Below, piece after piece: positions 53,101 through 60,649 of a stretch of 64,000 nucleotides of DNA. The stretch is from Desulfomicrobium escambiense DSM 10707 (GTDB lineage Bacteria > Desulfobacterota > Desulfovibrionia > Desulfovibrionales > Desulfomicrobiaceae). The stretch covers positions 186,001-250,000 of the forward strand of contig NZ_AUAR01000002.1 of assembly GCF_000428825.1 (NCBI RefSeq), read 5' to 3'. The translations under genes were made by a program, and so were the position numbers. The notes below the pieces were generated by a model, which saw only the letters and a program-made list of their open reading frames with translations, had not been told where the DNA came from and did not search any database. Each line of letters starts with the position of its first letter. Position 1 is the stretch's first letter.

Positions 53101-53229
53101 GGCAAGACCTTCAAGCTCGGCCTGTCCTCCCTGGTGCGCCGCCTGCCCCAGGACATGCTGCGCAAGAGCGCCATCCGCCGCCACGTCAGGAAGAACGAGC
53201 GGCAGCTGAGCCTCTTTCCGGCCCCATGA
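50137..53229 (+). CDS. EndoQ-like PHP nuclease fused to UvrD-type SF1 helicase
   Basis: 1030 aa, GTG at 50137 overlapping the kinase TGA. Residues ~1-310 match the EndoQ/TIGR00375 PHP family: His9/His11 (DLHLHS), Asp43/His46 (TGDFTH), Glu96, His111, His167 (AHIWTPW), Asp226/His228 (SNSDAH), and a zinc-finger-like part with Cys283, Cys299, Cys302. EndoQ cuts DNA 5' of deaminated bases. Residues ~455-1020 are a superfamily 1 helicase: Walker A AGPGTGKT (483-490), DEVQD (646-650), NQAIYGFRG, VMTLHGAKGLEFE and VGLTRARSSL. The region 310-450 continues EndoQ-like sequence (VGTKKVQ-type ATKKVQGMYN). Fusion is confirmed by one uninterrupted frame. Confidence 0.85.
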   Translation: MNTYIADLHLHSRFSRATSKNLTPRNLVAWAAVKGIDVLATGDFTHPGWMEMIQSQLEPGEDGLFRLREAKGLEAELPWFSGNLDASGIRFALCTEISSIYKRGGKVRKVHNLVFMPGLDAALRFNTRLAQVGNLASDGRPILGLDSRDLLEMVLETDPQAYLIPAHIWTPWFSVFGSKSGFDRIEDCFGDLSGEIFALETGLSSDPEMNWLWSALDRFSLVSNSDAHSGEKLGREGNIFSGEMSFADMRRALRREEGSARFEGTLEFYPEEGKYHLDGHRKCGVMLEPAESARHKGLCPVCGKPLTIGVLNRVFALADRAVPVRPAHQPSFTSLVPLPEILSEILGAGPATKKVQGMYNQLIRDFGSEFAILRSVPVEDLQRSSKMLAEALRRMRHGAVYRHSGYDGEFGRISMFSPQELLEFRHGRMLSMAAPVAEAEEVGQRWRRPQGQAAPKREEPLQEPNEMQQAAILAGPGPVLVLAGPGTGKTQTLMGRVRHLLDQGADPSRILVLTFTRKAARELKDRLQRACPAGAALPKADTLHALALEYWARVMGEAPILLSEESSRRLFAAANPELQGKALKTAWNEQSLARENGVRIPGEQTRRYLDHKARFNLVDYTDLLEFWFEHLQLGHHVPDWDHVLVDEVQDLSPLQIALVTGLSGKSGRGFFAIGDPNQAIYGFRGAVRDIETRLRGIWPDMRKVRLVRNYRSSQQILDLAASLFPERESLVAQLGHVASMTLFEAQSADQEAGWIASRMRELLGGTGHWQADAHGGAALSPGDIAVLVRLKALVPPIVKALEGAGIPVSVPEQEPFFTDQRVEVVMGIAGNVLGMPEAVQQELPPCPEAIVEKGPLAMAVHLSLTPPFDELFWKSRAFLDLVKAHQSFGGWRGLLNMVRLETELCAIRSRAQKVQVMTLHGAKGLEFEAVFLPGLEEGILPFAGMDMLLGKTVEDGVDLDEERRLFYVGLTRARSSLFMSHCASRRMFGKTFKLGLSSLVRRLPQDMLRKSAIRRHVRKNERQLSLFPAP

Positions 53230-53936
53230 GCTTCCGTCTGGCCGCACCGTCATGCGTCATCCCCGACCGGGTCGGCCCCAACTGCCTCGCTCTGGCGCCC
53301 CTGGTGCGTGAGGTCGCGCTCATGCTCCTCGAAACGCGGGGCTGTCAGGATTACGACGAGCGCGACCTGCCCCCGGACCTGCCCGACCTGGGCTTGTCCT
53401 ACCATGCCCATCTGCCCGTGGACCTGCCCTGGGAATCCGGCCCGGACGCGGTCTGCGGGGCTCTGGAGGCCATCGAGCAAAAAATTGCCTTTCTGCATCC
53501 CTGCGGGTATGTGCTCCATCCTCCGCCTCCCGGGGAGCTGACGCGGTTGGTGCGCCGGCGGCCCGATCTGGCGTCGTCCCTTCGCATGGAAAACAGCAGA
53601 GACAGCGACCTGAGGGACATCTGGCCGGAAATCGAGAGCCTGGGCCTGGGCGTGTGCCTGGATGTGGGGCATCTGGTCAGCTATGGACAGGAACGCATTT
53701 TGCAACTCCCCGGTTTCCTTGAGCGCGTGCGCATGTTGCACGTCTACGGCGGGGAGTCGGGCCGCGGTCACGCCGCTCTCGAAGACCTGCCCGATCCGGG
53801 GCTGCTGCGCGCCATCCTGGGCTCGGTGCGAGGGGACTGCGTGCTGGTGGCGGAGCTTTTCCGGCTGGATGAGCTGACGCGGTCCTTGGGACTGCTGCGT
53901 TCATGGCTCGACGCATGGGGGATGGATCATGATTGA
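53226..53936 (+). CDS. cbiR: CbiR-like cobamide-remodelling hydrolase
   Basis: 236 aa, ATG at 53226 overlapping the helicase stop (ATGA). TIM-barrel of the AP-endonuclease-2 superfamily, with ligand motifs YHAHLPVDL, YVLHPPPP, RMENSRDSDL, LDVGHL and LHVYGG. CbiR of Akkermansia removes the lower ligand of imported cobamides so the corrinoid can be rebuilt. The call relies on the adjacent cobU gene (8-bp overlap) and on remembered family resemblance; a generic sugar isomerase would fit the motifs but not the context. Confidence 0.65.
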   Translation: MSFRLAAPSCVIPDRVGPNCLALAPLVREVALMLLETRGCQDYDERDLPPDLPDLGLSYHAHLPVDLPWESGPDAVCGALEAIEQKIAFLHPCGYVLHPPPPGELTRLVRRRPDLASSLRMENSRDSDLRDIWPEIESLGLGVCLDVGHLVSYGQERILQLPGFLERVRMLHVYGGESGRGHAALEDLPDPGLLRAILGSVRGDCVLVAELFRLDELTRSLGLLRSWLDAWGMDHD

Positions 53937-54438
53937 GCTGGTGCTGGGCGGCAACAAGTCCGGCAAGTCCGATTTCGGCCTGGAACTCCTGCGGGCCGCC
54001 CCGAAGCCCTGGACCCTCGTGGCGACGGGCAAGTCCCGGGATCTGGCCTTCCGGGAGCAGATCCGCGCCCATCGCCTGGACCGCGAGCCGGACATCGCGG
54101 TGCGCGAGGCCGACACGGACCTGGCCGCCGCGCTGCGCGGGCTCTCGACCCTGGGCGGCGGGATCCTGGTGGACAGCCTCGACTTCTGGATGTTCGCCCT
54201 CTCGAGTCTGGACGCCGCGTCCGGGAAAGTCCGGCGTGAGGAACTGCTGGCGGAAATTTCTTCCTGGCGCGGGGGAAAACTGATTCTCGTCTCCACGGAG
54301 ATGGGCCTTGGTCCCCTGGCCTACGACGGCACCGTGCGGGCATTCGCGCGGGATCTCGGGCAGCTCAACCGCGAAATTGCCAGCATCAGTGCAAGTGTGT
54401 ATCTGGTGGTTGCCGGTCTGGCCCAAAAACTGAAGTGA
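53929..54438 (+). CDS. cobU: Adenosylcobinamide kinase/guanylyltransferase
   Basis: 169 aa. Phosphorylates adenosylcobinamide and transfers GMP during nucleotide loop assembly. P-loop GGNKSGKS (~residues 6-13, Asn where Arg is usual), and VDSLDFWMFAL in place of the common VDCLTLWLSNL. The C-terminus (LGPLAYDGTVRAFARDLGQLNREI) resembles the CobU tail. Overlaps cbiR by 8 bp. Divergence from typical CobU leaves some doubt about the guanylyltransferase step. Confidence 0.8.
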   Translation: MIELVLGGNKSGKSDFGLELLRAAPKPWTLVATGKSRDLAFREQIRAHRLDREPDIAVREADTDLAAALRGLSTLGGGILVDSLDFWMFALSSLDAASGKVRREELLAEISSWRGGKLILVSTEMGLGPLAYDGTVRAFARDLGQLNREIASISASVYLVVAGLAQKLK

Positions 54439-54445
54439 GAAGGTC

Positions 54446-55471
54446 ATGGCATATTTCAGAAAGCTGGATCCGAAGCTCGCCAAGCTTCAGGAATTGCTGA
54501 ACAAGAACGAGCGTTGGCTGATCCTCATCAATGCCGACCCCGACGCCCTGGCCTCGGCTTTGGCCCTGAAGCGCATCCTGGCCGGCCGCGTCGAGCAGGT
54601 GGCCATCGCCCATGTCAACGACATCACCAGGCCCGACAACCTGGCCATGATCCGGCTCCTGCGCATCGCCACCAAGAAGCTGACGCCTCCCCTGGCCGCC
54701 CAGTACGACCGCTTCGCCCTGGTGGACTCCCAGCCCCATCACCACCCCGATTTCGCAAACATCAAGTTTTCCGTGGTCATCGACCACCACCCCAAGGTGG
54801 CCGGCACGCCCGTCGATGCCGACTACGTCGAGATCGTGTCCGAGTACGGCTCCAACTCGACTATCATGACCGAATATCTCTACAACCTGGACCTGCGGCC
54901 CGGAAAGCTCCTGGCCACGGCCCTGCTCTACGGCATCAAGACCGACACCCAGAGCTTTGAGCGCGAGTTCCACGACAACGACATGAAGGCCTTCCGCTAC
55001 CTGTCGAAGTTCTACAGCAGGCCGCTGCTGCACAAGATCATCCGCTCGGAGTTCCGCCTGGAGTGGCTCAAGTACTTCACCCAGGCCTTCCGCAAGATGC
55101 GGCTCATGGGCAACACCATCACCATTTTCATGGGCAAGGTCGACTCGGCCGACATCCTGGTCATCCTGGCCGACTTCTTCCTGCGCGTGCACGGCCTGTC
55201 CACGACCATGGTCAGCGGCATCAGCGAGGACAAGCTCGTGATAGTGTTCCGCGGTGACGGCCTGCGCCGCGACATGGGCAAGTTCGCCAAGCGCCTGTTC
55301 GGCGACGTGGGCTCGGCCGGCGGGCACAAGTCCATGGCCCGGGCCGAGATCCCCATGGAGAAGCTGGGCTGCCAGCACGCCAGCCAGTTCATCTGGGAGC
55401 GCCTGCATAGCAGTTCCGAGACAAAGAAAAAGAAAAAGGATCCGGAGAACGGCCAAAACGGCTCCGCCTGA
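54446..55471 (+). CDS. DHH-family phosphoesterase
   Basis: 341 aa, ATG at 54446, 7 bp after cobU. DHH domain with Asp31/Asp33 (INADPDALASALA; the usual His before this motif is Asn) and Asp113-His114-His115 (VVIDHHPK), then a DHHA1 region with GSAGGHKSMARAE. NrnA-type members degrade oligoribonucleotides or pAp, others are exonucleases or c-di-AMP hydrolases. It ends in a Lys-rich tail. It lies 30 bp before polA in the same run of genes. Confidence 0.85.
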   Translation: MAYFRKLDPKLAKLQELLNKNERWLILINADPDALASALALKRILAGRVEQVAIAHVNDITRPDNLAMIRLLRIATKKLTPPLAAQYDRFALVDSQPHHHPDFANIKFSVVIDHHPKVAGTPVDADYVEIVSEYGSNSTIMTEYLYNLDLRPGKLLATALLYGIKTDTQSFEREFHDNDMKAFRYLSKFYSRPLLHKIIRSEFRLEWLKYFTQAFRKMRLMGNTITIFMGKVDSADILVILADFFLRVHGLSTTMVSGISEDKLVIVFRGDGLRRDMGKFAKRLFGDVGSAGGHKSMARAEIPMEKLGCQHASQFIWERLHSSSETKKKKKDPENGQNGSA

Positions 55472-55501
55472 CGGGCCGACCTTCCCCGGACCGGAGGGCG
55501 C

Positions 55502-58072
55502 ATGACTTTGCAGACACGGCTCGGCCTGAAGACCGAGCCCCTTTTTTTGATCGACGGCCACGCCTTCATCTACCGCGGCTTCTACGCATACCCTGATTTC
55601 AAGCGCTCGGACGGGTTCCCGACCAGCGCCATGTACATCATCTTCAAGCTCGTGCTGAAGCTCTTGCGCGAGGAGAAGCCCACCCATCTGGTCTTCGTCA
55701 CCGACGGGCGAGGGCCCACCTTCCGCAATGAACTCTACCCCGACTACAAGGCCCACCGTCCGCGCATGCCCGAAGGCCTGGCCGCACAGCTGGAGCCCCT
55801 CAGGGACGGCCTGCGCCTGCTGGGCGTCCCTGTGCTTGAGGCCCAGGGCTGCGAGGCCGACGACTGCATCGCCTCCCTGGCGGGCCGCTTCAAGGACCGG
55901 AGAAGCATCGTCATCGTCGGAGCGGACAAGGACCTGCGCCAGTGCCTGGACGAGGATGTGGTCATGTGGGACCCGGCCCAGGGCAAGGAGAAGATCATCA
56001 CCCTCGGCGACTTCACGCAGGAGACGGGCCTCACCCCCGGCCAGTGGGCCGACTTCCAGGCCATGATCGGCGATTCGGCCGACAACATCCCGGGCATTCC
56101 CAAGGTCGGTCCCAAGACGGCCATGGGCTTCCTGCGTCGCTTCCCGAGCCTGAATCTGCTGAAGGACAATTTCGACCGCCTCACGGCCAAGGAGCAGACT
56201 CTGCTCGGGCCGCACATGGATCAGGCCTTCGTTTACCGGCAGCTGACGACGTTGCGTACGGACGTGTGCACGGAATACGGCCTGGACGACCTGGCCGTAG
56301 GGCGGGTGGACGACGCGGCCCTGGAGTTTTTCCGGGAATACGAGTTCCGTTCCCTTCTGTCCGAGTTCCAGTCGCTGGCGGGAACCAAGGCCAAGCCTGC
56401 GGCAGCGGGCGGCGGTTTGTCCGGGGCCCCGGAGCCCGAGGCCCCGTCCCGGACGCCGCGGGTCGAACCCCGCGTGGTTTCGGAGCTGGGACCCATGGCC
56501 GGCCGCGAGGTGGGCCTCTTCGGAGAGTCCGGCCGCTGGATCCTGGGCACGGACGTCAGCGAGCTGCTTTTCATGGGGCGGGACGCGGAGCTCGGCCGGG
56601 CCCTGACCGGGGCGCGCGTGCACGTGACGTCGTACAAGACCCTGCTGGAGCTGGGCCGCCCCGACCTCTCGGGCTGCGCCGAAGTCTTCGACATTGAGCT
56701 GGCCGCCTACCTGCTGAGCCCCGAGGAGCGGAACTATTCCCTTGAGCGCATTCGTGACGGCCTGGGCGAGGAGATCGAGGTCCACCCCGAGAATCTGGGG
56801 CAGACCGTGCTGGCCGTGGGCCGGGTGCTGCGTTCACGCCTGGCCGGGTCGGAACTGCTCGGGCTCCTCAAGGGGCTGGAGCAGCCCCTGACCGAGGTCC
56901 TGGTGCGCATGCAACGTCGCGGTATCCGCATCGACCAGGCCAAGTTCCGCGATTTCCTGGACATGGTGCAGGCCGAGCTGGACCGGCTGACCCAGAGGAT
57001 CCACGACCAGGCCGGCGGGGAGTTCAACATCCGCTCCAGCCAGCAGCTGGCCGACGTCCTGTTTTCGAAGCTGGGCCTCAAAAGCAAACAGAAGACCCCG
57101 GGCGGCGCCCAGTCCACCTCCAGCGCCGTGCTGGATGGCCTGGTCGGGCAGCACGCAATCGTCGACGACATCCAGGAGTACCGGATGTACGAGAAGCTGC
57201 GCTCGACCTACCTCGAGCCCCTGCCGCAGCTGGCCGACGCCGAGGGGCGCATCCACACGACCTTCAACCAGCTGGCCACGGCCACGGGCCGACTGTCGAG
57301 CAGCAACCCCAATTTGCAGAACATTCCCATCCGCGGCAGCCTCGGTCCGCGCATGCGGTCCTGCTTCGTGGCCGCGCCGGGCAAGGCCCTCGTGGCCGCG
57401 GACTACTCCCAGATCGAGCTCAGGGTCCTGGCGCACATGTCCGGCGACCCGACGCTCCTGGACGCCTTCGCCGCGGGTGACGACATCCATGCCCGCACGG
57501 CCAAGATTCTGTTCGACAAGGCCGAGGTCACGCCCGACGAGCGGCGCAAGGCCAAGACCATCAACTTCGGCCTGCTGTACGGCATGGGGCCGCAGAAACT
57601 CGGCCGCGAGCTCGGCATAAGCCTCAAGGAGGCCAAGGAGTTCATCGAGGTCTACTTCAGCAAGCTGTCCCGCGTGCGGCAGTTCTACGAGGAGATCGAG
57701 GAGGGCGCCCGGTCCGTCGGGTACGTGACCACCCTGGCCGGGCGGCGGCGCATGCTGCCCGACATCAATTCCCGCAACGTCAACCTGGCCCAGCAGGCCC
57801 GGCGCATGGCCATCAACACCGTGGTCCAGGGCTCGGCGGCCGACATCATCAAAAAGGCCATGCTCGAAGTGGACAAGAGCAGGGTTATTGGCGAATTAGG
57901 CGCGAGCCTGATCCTGCAGATCCACGACGAACTCCTGTTGGAGGTCCCGCAGGACGCAGCCCGTGAGGTCGGTCAGGCCGTGGCTGCCGTCATGAGCTCG
58001 GTCTACGACCTGTCCGTGCCGCTGGCCGTGGACTGGGGCGTCGGCGCGGACTGGAGCGAGGCGCATAAGTAA
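55502..58072 (+). CDS. polA: DNA polymerase I, no proofreading active site seen
   Basis: 856 aa, ATG at 55502 with GGAGGG. N-terminal 5'-3' exonuclease (residues ~12-300: FLIDGHAFIYRG, CEADDCIASL, MIGDSADNIPGIPKVGPKTA). Middle domain ~310-480 lacks the FDTET, Asp and YxxxD residues of the 3'-5' exonuclease. Polymerase motifs follow: TATGRLSSSNPNLQNIP, DYSQIELRVLAH, RRKAKTINFGLLYGMG and QIHDELLLEV. Fills gaps after repair and removes Okazaki primers. Confidence 0.96.
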   Translation: MTLQTRLGLKTEPLFLIDGHAFIYRGFYAYPDFKRSDGFPTSAMYIIFKLVLKLLREEKPTHLVFVTDGRGPTFRNELYPDYKAHRPRMPEGLAAQLEPLRDGLRLLGVPVLEAQGCEADDCIASLAGRFKDRRSIVIVGADKDLRQCLDEDVVMWDPAQGKEKIITLGDFTQETGLTPGQWADFQAMIGDSADNIPGIPKVGPKTAMGFLRRFPSLNLLKDNFDRLTAKEQTLLGPHMDQAFVYRQLTTLRTDVCTEYGLDDLAVGRVDDAALEFFREYEFRSLLSEFQSLAGTKAKPAAAGGGLSGAPEPEAPSRTPRVEPRVVSELGPMAGREVGLFGESGRWILGTDVSELLFMGRDAELGRALTGARVHVTSYKTLLELGRPDLSGCAEVFDIELAAYLLSPEERNYSLERIRDGLGEEIEVHPENLGQTVLAVGRVLRSRLAGSELLGLLKGLEQPLTEVLVRMQRRGIRIDQAKFRDFLDMVQAELDRLTQRIHDQAGGEFNIRSSQQLADVLFSKLGLKSKQKTPGGAQSTSSAVLDGLVGQHAIVDDIQEYRMYEKLRSTYLEPLPQLADAEGRIHTTFNQLATATGRLSSSNPNLQNIPIRGSLGPRMRSCFVAAPGKALVAADYSQIELRVLAHMSGDPTLLDAFAAGDDIHARTAKILFDKAEVTPDERRKAKTINFGLLYGMGPQKLGRELGISLKEAKEFIEVYFSKLSRVRQFYEEIEEGARSVGYVTTLAGRRRMLPDINSRNVNLAQQARRMAINTVVQGSAADIIKKAMLEVDKSRVIGELGASLILQIHDELLLEVPQDAAREVGQAVAAVMSSVYDLSVPLAVDWGVGADWSEAHK

Positions 58073-58099
58073 CCATCAAATTTCATTGGACATACCGGT

Positions 58100-59272
58100 A
58101 TGTTGAACAAACTTCGATTGCTGACACCCGGACCGACGCCCTTGCCCGAAGAGGTCCGCCTGGCCCTGGCCAAGGACATGATCCACCACCGCAAGCAGGA
58201 TTTCGTGCGCGTCATGGAGCGCATCCAGCCCGGTCTGCAGTATCTCTTCGGCACCTCGCAGCAGGTCCTGCCCCTGTCCTGCTCGGGCACCGGGGCCATG
58301 CACGCGGCCGTGACCAACCTCTTCGCCCCGGGCGAGAAGGTGCTCGTGGTCGAGGGCGGCAAGTTCGGGGAGCGCTGGCGCGAGATCGCCGAGTCCCAAG
58401 GGCTGGCGGTCACCTCCCTGGTGACGGAGAACGGGCACGCCGTCACGGATGCGGCCGTGCGGGAGGCTCTGGACGCCGACCCGTCCATCGCCGCCGTGCT
58501 GGTGCAGGCTTCGGAGACCTCCACGGGAGTGCTGCACCCGGTGCGTGAGCTGGGTGCCGTGACCAGGGACAGAAACGTCCTCCTGGTGGTTGACGGCATC
58601 TCGGCCGTGGGCATCTCGCCCTGTCCCATGGACGCCTGGGGCGTGGACTGCCTGCTGACGGGCTCCCAGAAAGGGCTCATGCTTCCTCCGGGCCTGGCCC
58701 TCCTGTCCCTGAGCGCGCGGGCCTGGGACAAGGTGCGCGCCGTGGGGCCCAAGAACTTCTATTTTAACCTGCTGGCCGAGCGCGACAAGAGCCTGGCCAA
58801 CCAGACGCTGTTCACCTCGCCCGTGAACCTGCTGCAAGGCCTGGCCGTGAGCCTGGACTTGTTCCGCGAGCAGACTCTGGAGGGCGTGTTCCGCAAGCAG
58901 TGGGCCATGACGGCCATGGTCCGGGCCGGTGCGGCCAGCATGGGCCTGGAGCTGCTGGCCAAAACGCATTTCACCTGGGGCCTTACATCCATCAGGATGC
59001 CCGCCGGCATCGACAGTTCCGTGGTGCTGAAGGCCGCTGCCGAGCAATGCGGCGTGGTCATGGCCGGGGGCCAGGGTGAGCTGAAGAGATGCGTGGTCCG
59101 CCTCGGCCACATGGGACACGTGGACTGGGCCGACGCCCTGGCCGGCCTGCACGCCCTGAAGGTCGGGCTCGCCGCGGCCGGCGGCTACAGTGCCGCCAGG
59201 TCGTACATGGAAGATGCCATGGCCGCCTACGACGGGGCCCTGGAAGAGGGATATCCCGGAATGAAGGCCTGA
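58100..59272 (+). CDS. Class V PLP aminotransferase (serine/alanine-glyoxylate type)
   Basis: 390 aa. Fold-type I, class V. PLP-binding Lys191 in TGSQKGLMLPPGLA; N-terminal TPGPTPLPEEVR and SGTGAMHAAVTNLF are typical of serine-pyruvate/alanine-glyoxylate aminotransferases. Many anaerobes use such a protein in serine or phosphonate metabolism; here the substrate cannot be chosen. Upstream gap to polA is 27 bp, with no terminator. Confidence 0.9.
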   Translation: MLNKLRLLTPGPTPLPEEVRLALAKDMIHHRKQDFVRVMERIQPGLQYLFGTSQQVLPLSCSGTGAMHAAVTNLFAPGEKVLVVEGGKFGERWREIAESQGLAVTSLVTENGHAVTDAAVREALDADPSIAAVLVQASETSTGVLHPVRELGAVTRDRNVLLVVDGISAVGISPCPMDAWGVDCLLTGSQKGLMLPPGLALLSLSARAWDKVRAVGPKNFYFNLLAERDKSLANQTLFTSPVNLLQGLAVSLDLFREQTLEGVFRKQWAMTAMVRAGAASMGLELLAKTHFTWGLTSIRMPAGIDSSVVLKAAAEQCGVVMAGGQGELKRCVVRLGHMGHVDWADALAGLHALKVGLAAAGGYSAARSYMEDAMAAYDGALEEGYPGMKA

Positions 59273-59282
59273 AGGAGACGTT

Positions 59283-59582
59283 ATGAGCGAAGAGAAGAAA
59301 ACTGAATACGAAGACCTGACCTGCGGCTGCCCGGAACTGCCGCAGCTGGATTTCGCCACGTTCGTGCTGTCCATGAGTTCGTCGGCCCTAGTGCACCTGG
59401 GCGAGGTGCCGGAGCCCGAGACGGGTCAGATGATGGAGAACCTGCTGGCGGCCAAGCAGACCGTCGACATCCTGTGCATGCTCCAGGACAAGACCAGGGG
59501 CAACCTGACGGACCAGGAAGCCCGCCTGCTCAAGGACATGCTTTTCGAACTGAGAATGAAATACGTGCAGAAGGCGAAATAG
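59283..59582 (+). CDS. DUF1844 protein
   Basis: 99 aa, ATG at 59283 with GGAGACG upstream. Family hallmark is the helical core LDFATFVLSMSSSALVHLGEVPEPETG, common in deltaproteobacteria and related groups, function unknown. It lies between the aminotransferase and argC with 10-bp and 9-bp gaps, so it is cotranscribed with them. Confidence 0.9.
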   Translation: MSEEKKTEYEDLTCGCPELPQLDFATFVLSMSSSALVHLGEVPEPETGQMMENLLAAKQTVDILCMLQDKTRGNLTDQEARLLKDMLFELRMKYVQKAK

Positions 59583-59591
59583 GAGACAGGC

Positions 59592-60641
59592 ATGGCAAAG
59601 CGCGTCGGACTGGTCGGGGTGACCGGCTACACGGGAATGGAATTGACCCGCATCCTGCTGGACCACCCGGGGCTGCAGCTGACCCAGGTCACCTCCCGCA
59701 AGGAGGCCGGCCAGCCCCTGCGGAAAATTTACCCCTTCCTGCAGGGCACGGAGTTGGGGGACCTGGAGATCACCGCGCCGGACAGCTCCTACCTGGCCGA
59801 AAATTGCGACCTGGTCTTCCTGGCCGTTCCCCACGGCACGGCCATGGAGATGGCCGCCGAGCTGCGGGAGAAGGGGGCCAGGGTCGTGGACCTGAGCGCC
59901 GACTTCCGCCTGCGCGACCGCGAGGTCTACGAAAGCTGGTACGGCGTGACGCACACCCGCGAGGCCCTGCTGCCCGAGGCCGTCTACGGACTGCCCGAAC
60001 TCTACGCCGAAAAGATCGCCGGCGCCTCCCTGGTGGCCAACCCGGGCTGCTACCCGACATCGGCCATCCTGGCCCTGTACCCGGCCCTGCAGGCCGGCCT
60101 TGTTTCGGCCGACGACCTGGTCATCGACTCCAAGTCCGGCACCACCGGCGCCGGTCGCAAGGCTACGGTGGGCACGCTCTTCTGCGAGGTCTCCGACACC
60201 TTCCGGGCCTACAACCTGACCAGGCACCGCCACACCCCCGAGATCGAGCAGGAACTGGGCCTGGCCGCGGGCCGGGAACTCCGCCTGTCCTTCAACACGC
60301 ACCTTTTGCCCATCAACCGCGGCATCCTGACCACGGCCTACGCCAAGCTCGCGCCGGGCGCGGGATCAGAAGAGGTCCGCGCCTGCTATGAGAGCTTCTA
60401 CGCCGGGAAGAAGTGGGTCCGGCTGCTGCCGGCCGGGACCCTGCCCGAGACGAGGTGGGTGCGCGGCACCAACTTCTGCGACATCGGCCTGGTCACGGAC
60501 CCGCGCACGGACCGCCTCATCGCGCTCTCGGCCATCGACAACCTCTGCCGGGGCGCGTCGGGCCAGGCCGTGGCCAACGCCAACCTCATGCTCGGACTGG
60601 CCGAGGATGAGGGATTGCCCCGGGCCGCCCTCATGCCGTAG
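59592..60641 (+). CDS. argC: N-acetyl-gamma-glutamyl-phosphate reductase
   Basis: 349 aa. Third step of arginine synthesis, NADPH-dependent. Rossmann motif GVTGYTGMEL (~9-18), catalytic Cys153 in NPGCYPTSAIL, and HRHTPEIEQEL. Full length (~345-350 expected). GGAGACAGGC precedes the ATG. Other arg genes are not in the window. The EAL-HDOD gene starts 8 bp after the stop. Confidence 0.96.
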   Translation: MAKRVGLVGVTGYTGMELTRILLDHPGLQLTQVTSRKEAGQPLRKIYPFLQGTELGDLEITAPDSSYLAENCDLVFLAVPHGTAMEMAAELREKGARVVDLSADFRLRDREVYESWYGVTHTREALLPEAVYGLPELYAEKIAGASLVANPGCYPTSAILALYPALQAGLVSADDLVIDSKSGTTGAGRKATVGTLFCEVSDTFRAYNLTRHRHTPEIEQELGLAAGRELRLSFNTHLLPINRGILTTAYAKLAPGAGSEEVRACYESFYAGKKWVRLLPAGTLPETRWVRGTNFCDIGLVTDPRTDRLIALSAIDNLCRGASGQAVANANLMLGLAEDEGLPRAALMP

Positions 60642-60649
60642 GCAGGGAC

